64,000 nucleotides of DNA from JANQIV01 sp050117315 (GTDB taxonomy: Bacteria; Bacteroidota; Ignavibacteria; Ignavibacteriales; Melioribacteraceae), in assembly GCA_050117315.1 (NCBI GenBank), contig JASFMY010000012.1, positions 1 through 64,000 of the forward strand, written 5' to 3'. The stretch's first letter is position 1. Every line of letters starts with the position of its first letter. Under the pieces are notes generated by a model, which was not told the origin of the DNA, did no database searches, and saw only the letters and a program-made list of their open reading frames with translations. Of this stretch, positions 26,770-35,700 are shown piece after piece. Position numbers and translations under genes: made by a program.

Positions 26770-27723
26770 ATGCAGAAATCTTTCATTCAAAATATTATAA
26801 ACAATGATAAACGGTTTATATCAAGAGCAATTACGCGGGTAGAATCGATGCATGATGATTCAACCGACATATTAAAGGAACTCCATAAAAACACGGGAAA
26901 CGCTTACAGGATCGGGATAACGGGCCCGCCTGGTGCAGGCAAGTCTACTTTAACGAATCAATTAACAAAGTATTATAGAAGACAATCAAAAAAAGTAGCG
27001 ATAATTGCGGTTGACCCAACCAGCCCGTTTACAGGCGGTTCACTTTTGGGAGACCGTGTTCGCATGAGTGAAATTGGAGTTGATGAAGGAGTCTTTATAA
27101 GAAGCATGGCAACACGCGGCAGCCTCGGCGGCTTAAGCAAAAAGGCAATTGATGCCGCTGATATTTTGGATGCAGCCGGCTACGACATAATAATTTTTGA
27201 AACTGTCGGAGTAGGCCAATCCGAATTAGACATCGCTCGAACAGCCGATACAACAGTTGTTATTTTAGTACCTGAATCCGGGGATTCAATACAGGCAATG
27301 AAAGCCGGGCTGATGGAAATTGGTGATATCTTTGTCATAAACAAAAGCGACAGACCCGGTGCAGATGCTGCAATTCAATCACTGAAAACCATACTGATGT
27401 TTAGAAAGCAAAATGAAAACTCATGGCTGCCGGATATTCTAAAATCAGTCGCTTCCGAAAATAAAGGAATAATTGAAATTGCAGAAGAAATTGAGAATCA
27501 TAAAAATTATATGGTAAAATCCGGGAAATTTGTTTTTAACAGGAAAGAAAAATCAAAACTAAGAGTAAAAGAGATTGTTGAAGATATTATAAAAGAAAAA
27601 ATATGGAGCTCCGGTAGAACCGATAAATTAAACGAAATTATTGAATGTGTTGTTGAAGGAGAATGCTCGCCGTATTCAATCGCCGATCAAATTATCAGCG
27701 ATTTTAAAAAAGAAATAAAATGA
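26770..27723 (+). CDS. meaB: MeaB/ArgK-type P-loop GTPase
   Basis: The 317-residue G3E-family GTPase shows GITGPPGAGKSTL (Walker A), DPTSPFTGGSLLGDRVRM, FETVGVGQSE (G3 region) and INKSDRPGAD (NKxD). MeaB loads and protects adenosylcobalamin-dependent methylmalonyl-CoA mutase. No mutase gene is in the window, but an acyl-CoA dehydrogenase and a carboxyltransferase follow, so a propionate or branched-chain acyl-CoA pathway is plausible. Confidence 0.92.
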   Translation: MQKSFIQNIINNDKRFISRAITRVESMHDDSTDILKELHKNTGNAYRIGITGPPGAGKSTLTNQLTKYYRRQSKKVAIIAVDPTSPFTGGSLLGDRVRMSEIGVDEGVFIRSMATRGSLGGLSKKAIDAADILDAAGYDIIIFETVGVGQSELDIARTADTTVVILVPESGDSIQAMKAGLMEIGDIFVINKSDRPGADAAIQSLKTILMFRKQNENSWLPDILKSVASENKGIIEIAEEIENHKNYMVKSGKFVFNRKEKSKLRVKEIVEDIIKEKIWSSGRTDKLNEIIECVVEGECSPYSIADQIISDFKKEIK

Positions 27724-27735
27724 ACGGAGTACAAA

Positions 27736-28905
27736 ATGGAAACAACAAATATAATAAGCCATCAAATCGAATATGACGAAAGTCAATTAGCAATAAAAGA
27801 AACCACCCGCGATTTTGCAGAAAATAAAATCAAACCCGTTGTAATGAAATATGACGAGACACAGGAATTCCCGCTAGAGCTAATGAAAGAGCTTGGTGAA
27901 CTTGGTTTTCTCGGAATACTTGTTCCCGAGGAGCTGGGCGGTTCAGGACTTGGCTACCAGGAATATGCAATTGTAGTTGAAGAGATTGCACGGGTTGATC
28001 CTTCAATTGCTCTTTCCGTTGCTGCTCATAACGGGTTGTGTACAAATCATATTCTTCAATTTGCAAACAAAGAATTAAAGAAAAAATATATCCCCGATCT
28101 TGCATCAGGTAGAAAGATCGGTGCGTGGGGATTAACCGAACCGGCTTCCGGAAGTGATGCCGGCGGCTTGCAGACTACTGCAGAAAAAGATGGTGATTAC
28201 TATATCCTCAACGGAACCAAAAATTTTATAACCCACGGAGCTTCAGGTGAAACTGTAGTTGTTATGGCAAAGACTGATAAAGAAGCGGGCAAAAAAGGAG
28301 TAAGTGCATTCATAGTTGAAAAAGGCCGGGAAGGATTTTCACCGGGGAGAAAAGAAGACAAACTGGGAATGCGTGCAAGTGAAACAACACAGCTAATTTT
28401 TGAAAACTGCAAAATACCCGCCGAGAATATAATTGGTGAAGAAGGACAGGGTTTTTATCAATCAATGCAAATTCTGGAAGGCGGGCGAATTTCTATCGCA
28501 GCGTTAAGTGTCGGGCTTGCGCAGGGATGCCTTGATGAATCAATGAAATATGCAAACGAAAGAAAACAATTCAACAAAAAGATTTTTGATTTCCAGGGAA
28601 TACAATTTAAACTTACCGAAATGGCAAACGATATTGAAGCTGCAAGATTACTGACATTTAAATCTGCAGTACAAAAAGATAACGGCGAAGATATATCACA
28701 ATCAGCTTCAATGGCAAAAATGTTTGCTAGTGAAATTGCAACTAAAGCAGCAAACGAAGCCGTGCAGATATTCGGCGGCTACGGCTTTGTTAAAGACTAC
28801 CCTGTAGAAAAATTTTACCGCGATGTTAAGCTGTTAACCATCGGCGAAGGTACATCCGAAGTACAAAGAATTATTATTGCAAGAAATCTCAAAAACAAAT
28901 TATAG
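27736..28905 (+). CDS. Acyl-CoA dehydrogenase
   Basis: The 389-residue flavoprotein oxidises acyl-CoA to enoyl-CoA. GAWGLTEPASGSDAGGLQT and NGTKNFITHGA are FAD/substrate signatures, QIFGGYGFVKDYPVEKFYRD is the C-terminal FAD-binding segment, and the Glu of TIGEGTSEVQR is at the catalytic-base position. GGAG precedes the ATG. Next to an MCC-like carboxyltransferase it may act on isovaleryl-CoA or a similar short branched substrate, but chain length cannot be read from sequence. Confidence 0.93.
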   Translation: METTNIISHQIEYDESQLAIKETTRDFAENKIKPVVMKYDETQEFPLELMKELGELGFLGILVPEELGGSGLGYQEYAIVVEEIARVDPSIALSVAAHNGLCTNHILQFANKELKKKYIPDLASGRKIGAWGLTEPASGSDAGGLQTTAEKDGDYYILNGTKNFITHGASGETVVVMAKTDKEAGKKGVSAFIVEKGREGFSPGRKEDKLGMRASETTQLIFENCKIPAENIIGEEGQGFYQSMQILEGGRISIAALSVGLAQGCLDESMKYANERKQFNKKIFDFQGIQFKLTEMANDIEAARLLTFKSAVQKDNGEDISQSASMAKMFASEIATKAANEAVQIFGGYGFVKDYPVEKFYRDVKLLTIGEGTSEVQRIIIARNLKNKL

Positions 28906-28913
28906 GTTATTTT

Positions 28914-29381
28914 ATGGAACTGTCTAAACATTCAAAAAAAGTTCAGAAATATTTAAATAAGTTTAATCTTGACCTGGAAGTTGTAGAGTTACCTAACAGT
29001 ACACGTACTGCGGAAGAAGCGGCAAATGCAATTGGCTGCAAAGTCGGACAAATTATTAAGTCCCTCATCTTTAAAAATGGTAAAAATCCCGTTCTCATAT
29101 TGGTAAGCGGAGATAATAAACTTAACGTAGAAAAGTTTGAAAAAGAATTCTCTATATCACTTGAAAAAGCAGATGCAAAATTTGTAAAAGAGAAAACCGG
29201 CTTCTCAATTGGCGGTGTTCCGCCTGCGGGGCATAAAGAACAACTGGAAACATTTATAGACGAAGACTTATTACAGTACGATGAAATATGGGCAGCGGCA
29301 GGTATGCCTTTTTCTGTGTTTAGAATTGAGAGCAGTAATATTCAAAAAATCACAGGCGGGAAAATTATCAAGATAAGTTAG
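28914..29381 (+). CDS. YbaK/EbsC-type aminoacyl-tRNA deacylase-like protein
   Basis: The 155-residue protein matches the YbaK fold: STRTAEEAANAIGCKVGQII, then KSLIFKNG, LVSGDNKLN and IGGVPPAGHKE (the GGxxPxG loop). Relatives hydrolyse mischarged Cys-tRNA(Pro) or Ala-tRNA(Pro). It lies between the dehydrogenase and the carboxylase, with 8 and 14 base gaps; any link with acyl-CoA metabolism is unproven. Confidence 0.88.
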   Translation: MELSKHSKKVQKYLNKFNLDLEVVELPNSTRTAEEAANAIGCKVGQIIKSLIFKNGKNPVLILVSGDNKLNVEKFEKEFSISLEKADAKFVKEKTGFSIGGVPPAGHKEQLETFIDEDLLQYDEIWAAAGMPFSVFRIESSNIQKITGGKIIKIS

Positions 29382-29395
29382 TATCTGATATTAGG

Positions 29396-31051
29396 ATGAA
29401 AAAACTTGAGTCTAAAATAGACCAGAACGATACATTCTTAAAAAGAGAAGATTACTATAAAAACCTGGTAAGAAAAATTGAAGCCGAGAGAGATAAGGTA
29501 AAACTCGGCGGCGGTGAAAAAGCAATTGAAAAGCAGCATAAAAAAGGAAAACTCACTGCAAGAGAAAGAATAGAAAAGCTGATTGATCCCGGTTCAAAGT
29601 TTTACGAGTTAAACACTTTTTGTGCGCAAGGTATGTACAAGGAATACGGCGGCGCGCCATCTGCCGGGACTGTGTTTGGAATCGGGAAAATTCATAACCG
29701 TGAAGTTGTAATAGTTGCTAACGATGCAACCGTTAAAGCCGGTGCGTGGTTTCCTATTACGGCAAAAAAGAATTTACGTGCACAGGAAATATCAATAGAA
29801 AACAGGCTGCCGGTTGTTTACCTTGTTGACAGTGCCGGGGTCTTCCTTCCCCTGCAGGAAGATATATTTCCCGACAAAGAACACTTCGGAAGAATTTTCA
29901 GAAACAACGCACAGATGTCCGCTATGGGTATTCCGCAGGTAGCTGCGATAATGGGACCTTGCGTAGCAGGCGGCGCTTACCTCCCTATCATGAGCGACGA
30001 AGCATTAATCGTTGAAGGCAAAGGTTCGGTTTTCCTTGCCGGTTCTCATCTTGTAAAAGCTGCAATTGGTGAAAACATTGATAATGAGAGCCTTGGCGGT
30101 GCGGTAGTTCAGTCGAATATCTCCGGCGTTACAGATTATATAATGAAAAACGACGACGAATGTTTGGCCCAGATAAGAAGTTTAATTGATAAGTTCGGCA
30201 AAACCGCTAATGCAGGATTCGACAGAATTGAAGCGAAACAGCCGCTTTATAATCCAAAAGAAATCTACGGTATATTGCCTGAAGATACGCTGCAGCAATA
30301 TAATATGTACGAGCTTATTGCCCGCATAGTTGACAACTCCGAAATTGACGAGTACAAAGCAGGATACGGTAAAACAGTTATTACCGCTTATGCACGAATG
30401 GACGGGTGGGCTGTGGGCATTGTTGCAAACCAGCGCAGCATTGTTAAAACAGAAAAAGGTGAAATGCAGATAGGCGGGGTTATCTATTCAGACAGCGCAG
30501 ACAAAGCCGCACGCTTTATTATGAACTGCAACCAGAAGAAAATTCCGCTGGTATTTCTGCAGGATGTTACCGGATTTATGGTCGGCAGCAAAGCCGAACA
30601 CGGCGGCATAATTAAAGACGGCGCAAAAATGGTTAATGCTGTTGCAAATTCTGTTGTGCCTAAAATTACAATAATTGTCGGCAACAGCTTTGGCGCGGGC
30701 AATTACGCAATGTGCGGCAAAGCTTACGACCCGCGTTTTATTTATGCTTACCCGAATGCTAAAATTGCCGTAATGGGCGGCGCGCAGGCAAGCAGCGTTT
30801 TACTCGACATAAAAATAAAACAAATGCAGAAAGAAGGAAAAGAATTTTCAGATGAGGATAAACAAAAACTGCTCGATGAAATTAAAAAATCATACGATGT
30901 TTCAAGTTCATCTCTGCATGCCGCATCAAGATTATGGGTAGATGAAATTATTGACCCGGCAAAAACACGAGAGCATATTTCAAAATCAATTGAGTGGGCA
31001 AATAATAATCCGGAAATGAAGGAGTTTAAACTCGGTGTAATACAGATATAA
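29396..31051 (+). CDS. Acyl-CoA carboxylase beta (carboxyltransferase) subunit, MCC-like
   Basis: The 551-residue protein has two crotonase-like halves. GKLTARERIEKLIDPGS is general to the family; DSAGVFLPLQEDIFP with FGRIFRNNAQMSAMGIPQ is closest to methylcrotonoyl-CoA carboxylase beta. NSFGAGNYAMCGKAYDPRF and PNAKIAVMGGAQA lie in the second half. It transfers carboxybiotin carbon to acyl-CoA. The biotin carboxylase partner is not found here; the accessory island begins 10 bases after the stop, so the operon may have been cut. Two truncated copies of its 3' end lie at 31690 and 32594. Confidence 0.93.
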   Translation: MKKLESKIDQNDTFLKREDYYKNLVRKIEAERDKVKLGGGEKAIEKQHKKGKLTARERIEKLIDPGSKFYELNTFCAQGMYKEYGGAPSAGTVFGIGKIHNREVVIVANDATVKAGAWFPITAKKNLRAQEISIENRLPVVYLVDSAGVFLPLQEDIFPDKEHFGRIFRNNAQMSAMGIPQVAAIMGPCVAGGAYLPIMSDEALIVEGKGSVFLAGSHLVKAAIGENIDNESLGGAVVQSNISGVTDYIMKNDDECLAQIRSLIDKFGKTANAGFDRIEAKQPLYNPKEIYGILPEDTLQQYNMYELIARIVDNSEIDEYKAGYGKTVITAYARMDGWAVGIVANQRSIVKTEKGEMQIGGVIYSDSADKAARFIMNCNQKKIPLVFLQDVTGFMVGSKAEHGGIIKDGAKMVNAVANSVVPKITIIVGNSFGAGNYAMCGKAYDPRFIYAYPNAKIAVMGGAQASSVLLDIKIKQMQKEGKEFSDEDKQKLLDEIKKSYDVSSSSLHAASRLWVDEIIDPAKTREHISKSIEWANNNPEMKEFKLGVIQI

Positions 31052-31060
31052 GTAAAAATA

Positions 31061-31435
31061 TTAATTCTTTAATGGTAATATTCTTGCTCTTTCTTTAGAT
31101 TCATCAATGCTTATCAAGGCACCGTTTTCAAGCAAATTTTCATATTGTTTTAAAGAGTTAATCACAAGTTCACCAATTGCTAAGGGCAGGACATCCTGTG
31201 TTCGAACCTGTATAACGCTTGGGGATATATTTTTGTTGGCTGCTAATAAAGCTCCAAAGTCTAAACCATTCGTAAATAGAATATATTCATTTTCTCTAGC
31301 ATAATTTAATATTACAGAATCTTGTTCATCATGGCGCCCAATCTTTGACCAATGTACAGATTCAAAACCTTTTGATTCAAAATACCCTTCCCAGCCTGGG
31401 GAAAGGTTCATATCAATTAATATTTTAAGATTCAT
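31061..31435 (-). CDS. DUF5615-type PIN-like protein, putative toxin
   Basis: The 124-residue protein starts MNLKILIDMNLSPGWEGYFE and contains WSKIGRHDEQDSVILNYARE and EYILFTNGLDFGALLA, the acidic pattern of the Mut7-C/DUF5615 branch of PIN-like nucleases. One usual Asp is here Asn (TNGLDF rather than TxDxDF), which may reduce activity. It overlaps the DUF433 gene by 11 bases, the usual antitoxin-toxin order. An RNase toxin role is inferred from the family. Confidence 0.8.
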   Translation of the reverse strand: MNLKILIDMNLSPGWEGYFESKGFESVHWSKIGRHDEQDSVILNYARENEYILFTNGLDFGALLAANKNISPSVIQVRTQDVLPLAIGELVINSLKQYENLLENGALISIDESKERARILPLKN

Positions 31436-31658
31436 ATTTTACTGGTACATCTAATTCTTCCGCACGCCATGCAGCATACGTTAAAGCTTGTTTTATATCT
31501 TCAAGCTCAATGTAAGGGTATTCATTTAATATCTCTTGATTAGAATACCCGGCTGCAACAAGTCCCACTATTGTTCCCACTGTTACTCTCATACCACGAA
31601 TGCAAGGCTTACCTCCCATAACAAGAGGGTTAACAGTTATTCTATCTAAATTATTCAT
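31425..31658 (-). CDS. DUF433 family protein, putative antitoxin
   Basis: The 77-residue protein reads ITVNPLVMGGKPCIRGMRVT, then VAAGYSNQEILNEYPYIELE and IKQALTYAAWRAEE, the textbook DUF433 winged helix-turn-helix. Members pair with DUF5615 proteins and are taken as DNA-binding antitoxins that repress their own operon. It is upstream of and overlaps the partner gene. Confidence 0.88.
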   Translation of the reverse strand: MNNLDRITVNPLVMGGKPCIRGMRVTVGTIVGLVAAGYSNQEILNEYPYIELEDIKQALTYAAWRAEELDVPVKYES

Positions 31659-31689
31659 ATTCCACTCTTATTTTTTCTTTAATTTAAAA

Positions 31690-31755
31690 AATTCGAAATC
31701 AATTGAATGGGCAAATAATAATCTGGAATTGAAAGAGTTTAAAATACAGACGTGA
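31690..31755 (+). pseudogene. Truncated copy of the carboxylase gene 3' end (remnant 1)
   Basis: Read in frame this gives NSKSIEWANNNLELKEFKIQT and a stop, against ISKSIEWANNNPEMKEF, KLGVIQI at the end of the real gene. Three codons (LGV) are missing and two Pro/Met positions have changed. Nothing of the gene remains upstream of it; the DUF433/DUF5615 pair lies between it and the intact gene. Confidence 0.85.
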
Positions 31756-31816
31756 TCTTCCCTTAAATATTATAACTTTTTATTCGTTTCTTTTAATCAC
31801 ACTATTTGCAGCTTTA

Positions 31817-32044
31817 TCAATTAGAAGCCTTGTAACTCGATTTTGCAGTTTTAATAATCAACTTCAGTGCAGCGTTTACATCCTTATCGGTTGGGAAGAT
31901 TTTGGCAACTTCCGGTTCTAATAATACTATGTTGTTACCTTTATTATATTTTTTATAATATTTTCCTTTAACGCCGCCTTTTAATTTATCAAAGTCATAT
32001 TCTTTTTTTAGAGTATCTTTTTCCATATTACCTGTTTTTTTCAT
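31817..32044 (-). CDS. Antitoxin partner of BrnT
   Basis: From ATG 32044 the protein has 75 residues (MKKTGNMEKDTLKKEYDFDK). GGVKGKYYKKYNKGNNIVLL, then EPEVAKIFPTDKDVNAALK, is the pattern of short CopG/BrnA-like antitoxins found next to BrnT toxins. The frame could extend to 32080 but that only adds residues inside the toxin gene. The start overlaps the brnT end by 17 bases. Downstream 31756-31816 is empty. Confidence 0.8.
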   Translation of the reverse strand: MKKTGNMEKDTLKKEYDFDKLKGGVKGKYYKKYNKGNNIVLLEPEVAKIFPTDKDVNAALKLIIKTAKSSYKASN

Positions 32045-32303
32045 AAAATCTCCGTTCTTTTGCTGTTGCCTTTCTTGCACTTATTATTCGAATGTTATCT
32101 TTTCTATCAGTATGGGATACTATTATTATTTTTTCCGTTTTCGACATCCCGATTGTAATAAATCTGTTTTCGTTTGAGGAATGATCGGGATCATAAAAGG
32201 TAAATGATAAAGGATCGCCGAAAACAGTTGCAGCTTCTCCAAATGTTACTTTATGTTTTTCGAAATTGCTGCTTGCTTTTAAGGTATCCCATTCAAAATT
32301 CAT
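32028..32303 (-). CDS. brnT: BrnT-type ribonuclease toxin
   Basis: The 91-residue protein starts MNFEWDTLKASSNFEKHKVT and continues FGEAATVFGDPLSFTFYD and EKIIIVSHTDRKDNIRIISA, RKATAKERRFYE. The WDxxKxxxNxxKH opening, the late R-I-I-S-A-R-K-A and the ERRxYE tail are diagnostic of BrnT, an RNase toxin that blocks translation. The antitoxin follows and overlaps it. Toxin first, antitoxin second is the usual brn order. Confidence 0.92.
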   Translation of the reverse strand: MNFEWDTLKASSNFEKHKVTFGEAATVFGDPLSFTFYDPDHSSNENRFITIGMSKTEKIIIVSHTDRKDNIRIISARKATAKERRFYEKNR

Positions 32304-32593
32304 CTGTTGTTATAAATAAAATTAGAATATAAGTTTTATAAAAGACGTTTCTGCATTGCTTTTATTACAACTTGAAGTAAAATAATTATTAATAAAACAA
32401 ATGGCAAAGTCAAACTATAGGATCACATTTTTAGATTAAAAAAAACACTTTTGAGAAAGCATTACAAATCCCAACTTTGGTTTGTTAGGGTGATTTTATT
32501 TAGTTGAGTTTGCCTTAAACATGACTCAACATTGAACATTTACTTTTTCTACATAGAAGGGGCTTCCGGTAACCAGGAAGCTCTTACAAAGAA

Positions 32594-32743
32594 AAAAGCT
32601 CATCCCTCCATGCCGCATCACGTTTGTGGGTTGATGAAATAATTGACCCGGCAAAAGCACGGGAACATATTTCCAAATCAATTGAGTGGGCAAACAACAA
32701 CCCGGAAATGAAAGAGTTTAAGGTGGGAGTGATACAGACGTAG
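32594..32743 (+). pseudogene. Truncated copy of the carboxylase gene 3' end (remnant 2)
   Basis: The last 49 codons and stop of the carboxylase gene recur here: SSLHAASRLWVDEIIDPAK, AREHISKSIEWANNNPEMK, EFKVGVIQT. Aligned by eye with 30902-31051, about 17 codons differ silently and 4 by amino acid, and the stop is TAG instead of TAA. The tail thus diverged while it was part of a working gene. It cannot be translated now, as nothing precedes it. A GCTTCC/GGAAGC hairpin sits just before it (32562-32581); the rest of 32304-32593 holds nothing I recognise. Confidence 0.92.
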
Positions 32744-32764
32744 TAAATTATTACTTCGATTTGG

Positions 32765-35700
32765 TTATTTATAGATTTCATCCAGTCGCCATACAAGGTC
32801 TAACGCCTCTGGCCAACCTGTATCAGCAAAAATATCTAATAAACCTACTAAGTCTTTTAAATTTTCGTTTTTTTGAAATTTATCCCGATAATCTGCAATC
32901 ACTTTATCAACGAGTTTAACAACCTCTCTAACTGCCATTGAATCTAAATTATAATTATAATCTTTACTTGAATCAGCTACTATATAAGCCATATGCAAAA
33001 CATTTTGAGGATCATATTTAAGTATACCATTAAGATATTGCATAAAATAATGAGCAGTTGGAGCGAAAAGTATCTTCTTCCCTACAGAGGAAATAATTTT
33101 TATGATGTCAGATAATAGAGGTAGGGTTTTTTTATAATAAACATTTCGTAATTCATCACCTATAACGGGCTTATTTCTTTTAAATTTTCTGTCAGGTATG
33201 TCAGCATGGAAGTATATTCTCATTATAGTTTCATGAATGACACCATAAATATTATGAAATATTTCCTGGTGTTGGGCTTGAATGTTCTCATGAGATTTTG
33301 TTAGTTCATCAATCCCCTTATCAGCCTTTGAAATAATATCTTTCAATAGAATCACTGCATTATTAAAAATTTTTTCATCTTCCCCATTTAATAATTTAGG
33401 TTCAATTGCAGTGAGTACTTGAAAAGTTATATCTTTGAATATCTTTGAATTTTCAAGAGGCGTATTAAAATAACTTGATAGTAACCTTTCCGCACTTTTA
33501 TTCTCATATTTAATAATCATCCGAACTAACAAAGCTGTTGAATCTCTAAAAAATTCTGAATCTTCATCAGATTTAATACCTCGAGGAATTATTTTCAAAA
33601 GTCTTTCTGATGATTTATTCTGATCTCTATGTAATGCATGACTTAAACTTTGTAGTATAGATGCCAACACTACAGTATTTGTCTCAGTTGGGATTAGTTT
33701 GTCAATTATTCCCCAAAAATCTTTTGAAGATTTTTCTGAAATTCGCCATAAATTTCTAACAACTAGAAATCTCACTGAAGGTACGGGGTCAAATGATAAT
33801 TTAGATATTGCCTCTAATAAATCACTTTCACTTTTATTTGCAAATAACCATGGTAAAATTAAGGCAGCTTCATTTCTTGGGTCAGGCGACCAAGAAGGAA
33901 ATTTATAGTCATTATTATCTTCAGAATGTGAAACCGGAAATTTTTCAGTTGAACAATGCAGAATTATCTCTTTCATATCTTTATATTGTTCGTCCGATAG
34001 TCGAGCTATATTTTCTAATAAAATTTTTGTAGCTTCAGCAAGCTTGGACCAAACTGATTGTGAAACTGTTTCATCCAAATCCTGTTTATTCTTTACTTCA
34101 TTGTAAATGCTATATATTAATTTCGATTTTATTTCAATGTCTTTATCTTCTAATTTTTTATTCTGCCATTGAAGAACAAAATCATTCAGTCTATCATTAA
34201 GTTTAATTAATTCTTGGTTTTCTTCTTTCTCCATATCAACGCCGAAATCTTTCCACCTATCATACTCCGGCACTTCAGAAAATCCTGAAGAAAAAGTTAC
34301 CAACGGTTTGTTATCTATAGACCTTCCTGATCCTTCAACAAGAGTTATCATATTTAGTGAACGTTCAGATAATTTATCATGTGGTAAACAATTAAGTAAC
34401 TTAGTTTTTCTTTTTTCTAAAAATTTATCATCTGATAATTCTACAGAATAATTGTGTATGATTTTCTCAATTTCTTCGATTTGATTATTAGAAATAATAT
34501 TGTGTGTATTTTTTAGGAATTCACCAGCATGGTAAACTGTTTCATCTTCAAAAAGAATGCTATCATTCCTTACAAGTTCATACAAATCATGAAATAATAA
34601 TTTTGGATTTTTGCTTCCAATTATTAATAATTTGCCCCACAAATATGCCACTTCAGTGTATTCTGTAATAATATCCAACACTTTATCTTTATTTTCACCT
34701 TTGAATAATTCTAACAAATTATCTAAAAACTTCTTTAATATTTTTAGCTCATCATTATAATTCTCTTCATAGCTTGATGATGACCATACATAACTCATAT
34801 CAAGGATGTATGAGCAACTCTTCCCTCTAAATAGCAGTTCTTTCTTTTTGGATTCTAAGGTTTCATCTTTTTTTAGATAAGGGATAACATGTTTATTTAT
34901 TATAAATTTGTTTGCTATTTTTATCGACACTTTTGCTGCTTCAATAGGAGAAGTATCTAAAAAACCTTTGAACTTTTCTGCCAGACTATAATGACAAGAA
35001 TGGAAATCTTGTCTTCTGTTACTTTTCATTGGTAGTATAGGAGTTCCCATATTAGTTGGTGTATCTTCATTCACCTCAGTACCGAAAACTGTTTCGTAGA
35101 ATATAGCACAGAATTCAGTATCTATGTTCCAAAGATTTTCTATTTCATTCGAAATCATAAAGAAATAGTCAATTGGGAAATTTTCTTCTTCAATTACCGA
35201 AATTGCTTTTCTTAATATTATGGCAGACTCTACAGGATTACTCGAATATGTTTTCATTATAATAGGAACACATAATCTTGCATTTATATTATCAAACCAA
35301 TTTTTATTCTTTTTTCGTCGCTCCCAAAGCCAGCTAAAAATAGCAATTGAAACTTTAGAGATATTGAAAATAATTTCATTTATAGTTTTATTCTTTATTG
35401 CCTTATACATATCGAAATTATTCGAAGCTAGCTCCCACAAATAAACTTCACTAATATGCTCTGAGAATTTTAATAAAATTGTGCTCCAAACTTCATATTT
35501 CTTATTTGTAATTACTTTAAAAGTTTGAAGTATTCTTTTTGTCGCCTCTTTTGCAGTTTCATCATTTAATTCTATTTTTTTTAATAGTGGTTTAATCTCC
35601 TGGATTGAAGTTAAGTCGTTGATAATTACGCTGGTTGGTATGAGGCGGGCAAAAAGATTTAGTTGGGATTCTTTACTAGCAAGTAAATACCAAAATATTT

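Noticed and set aside
31190..31215. ttcgaacct phrase resembling a tRNA T-loop
   Set aside because: It lies inside the DUF5615 gene, and no acceptor, D or anticodon arm can be built around it.
32401..32439. 12-codon frame MAKSNYRITFLD between brnT and the second tail remnant
   Set aside because: Too short, no ribosome site, no family.
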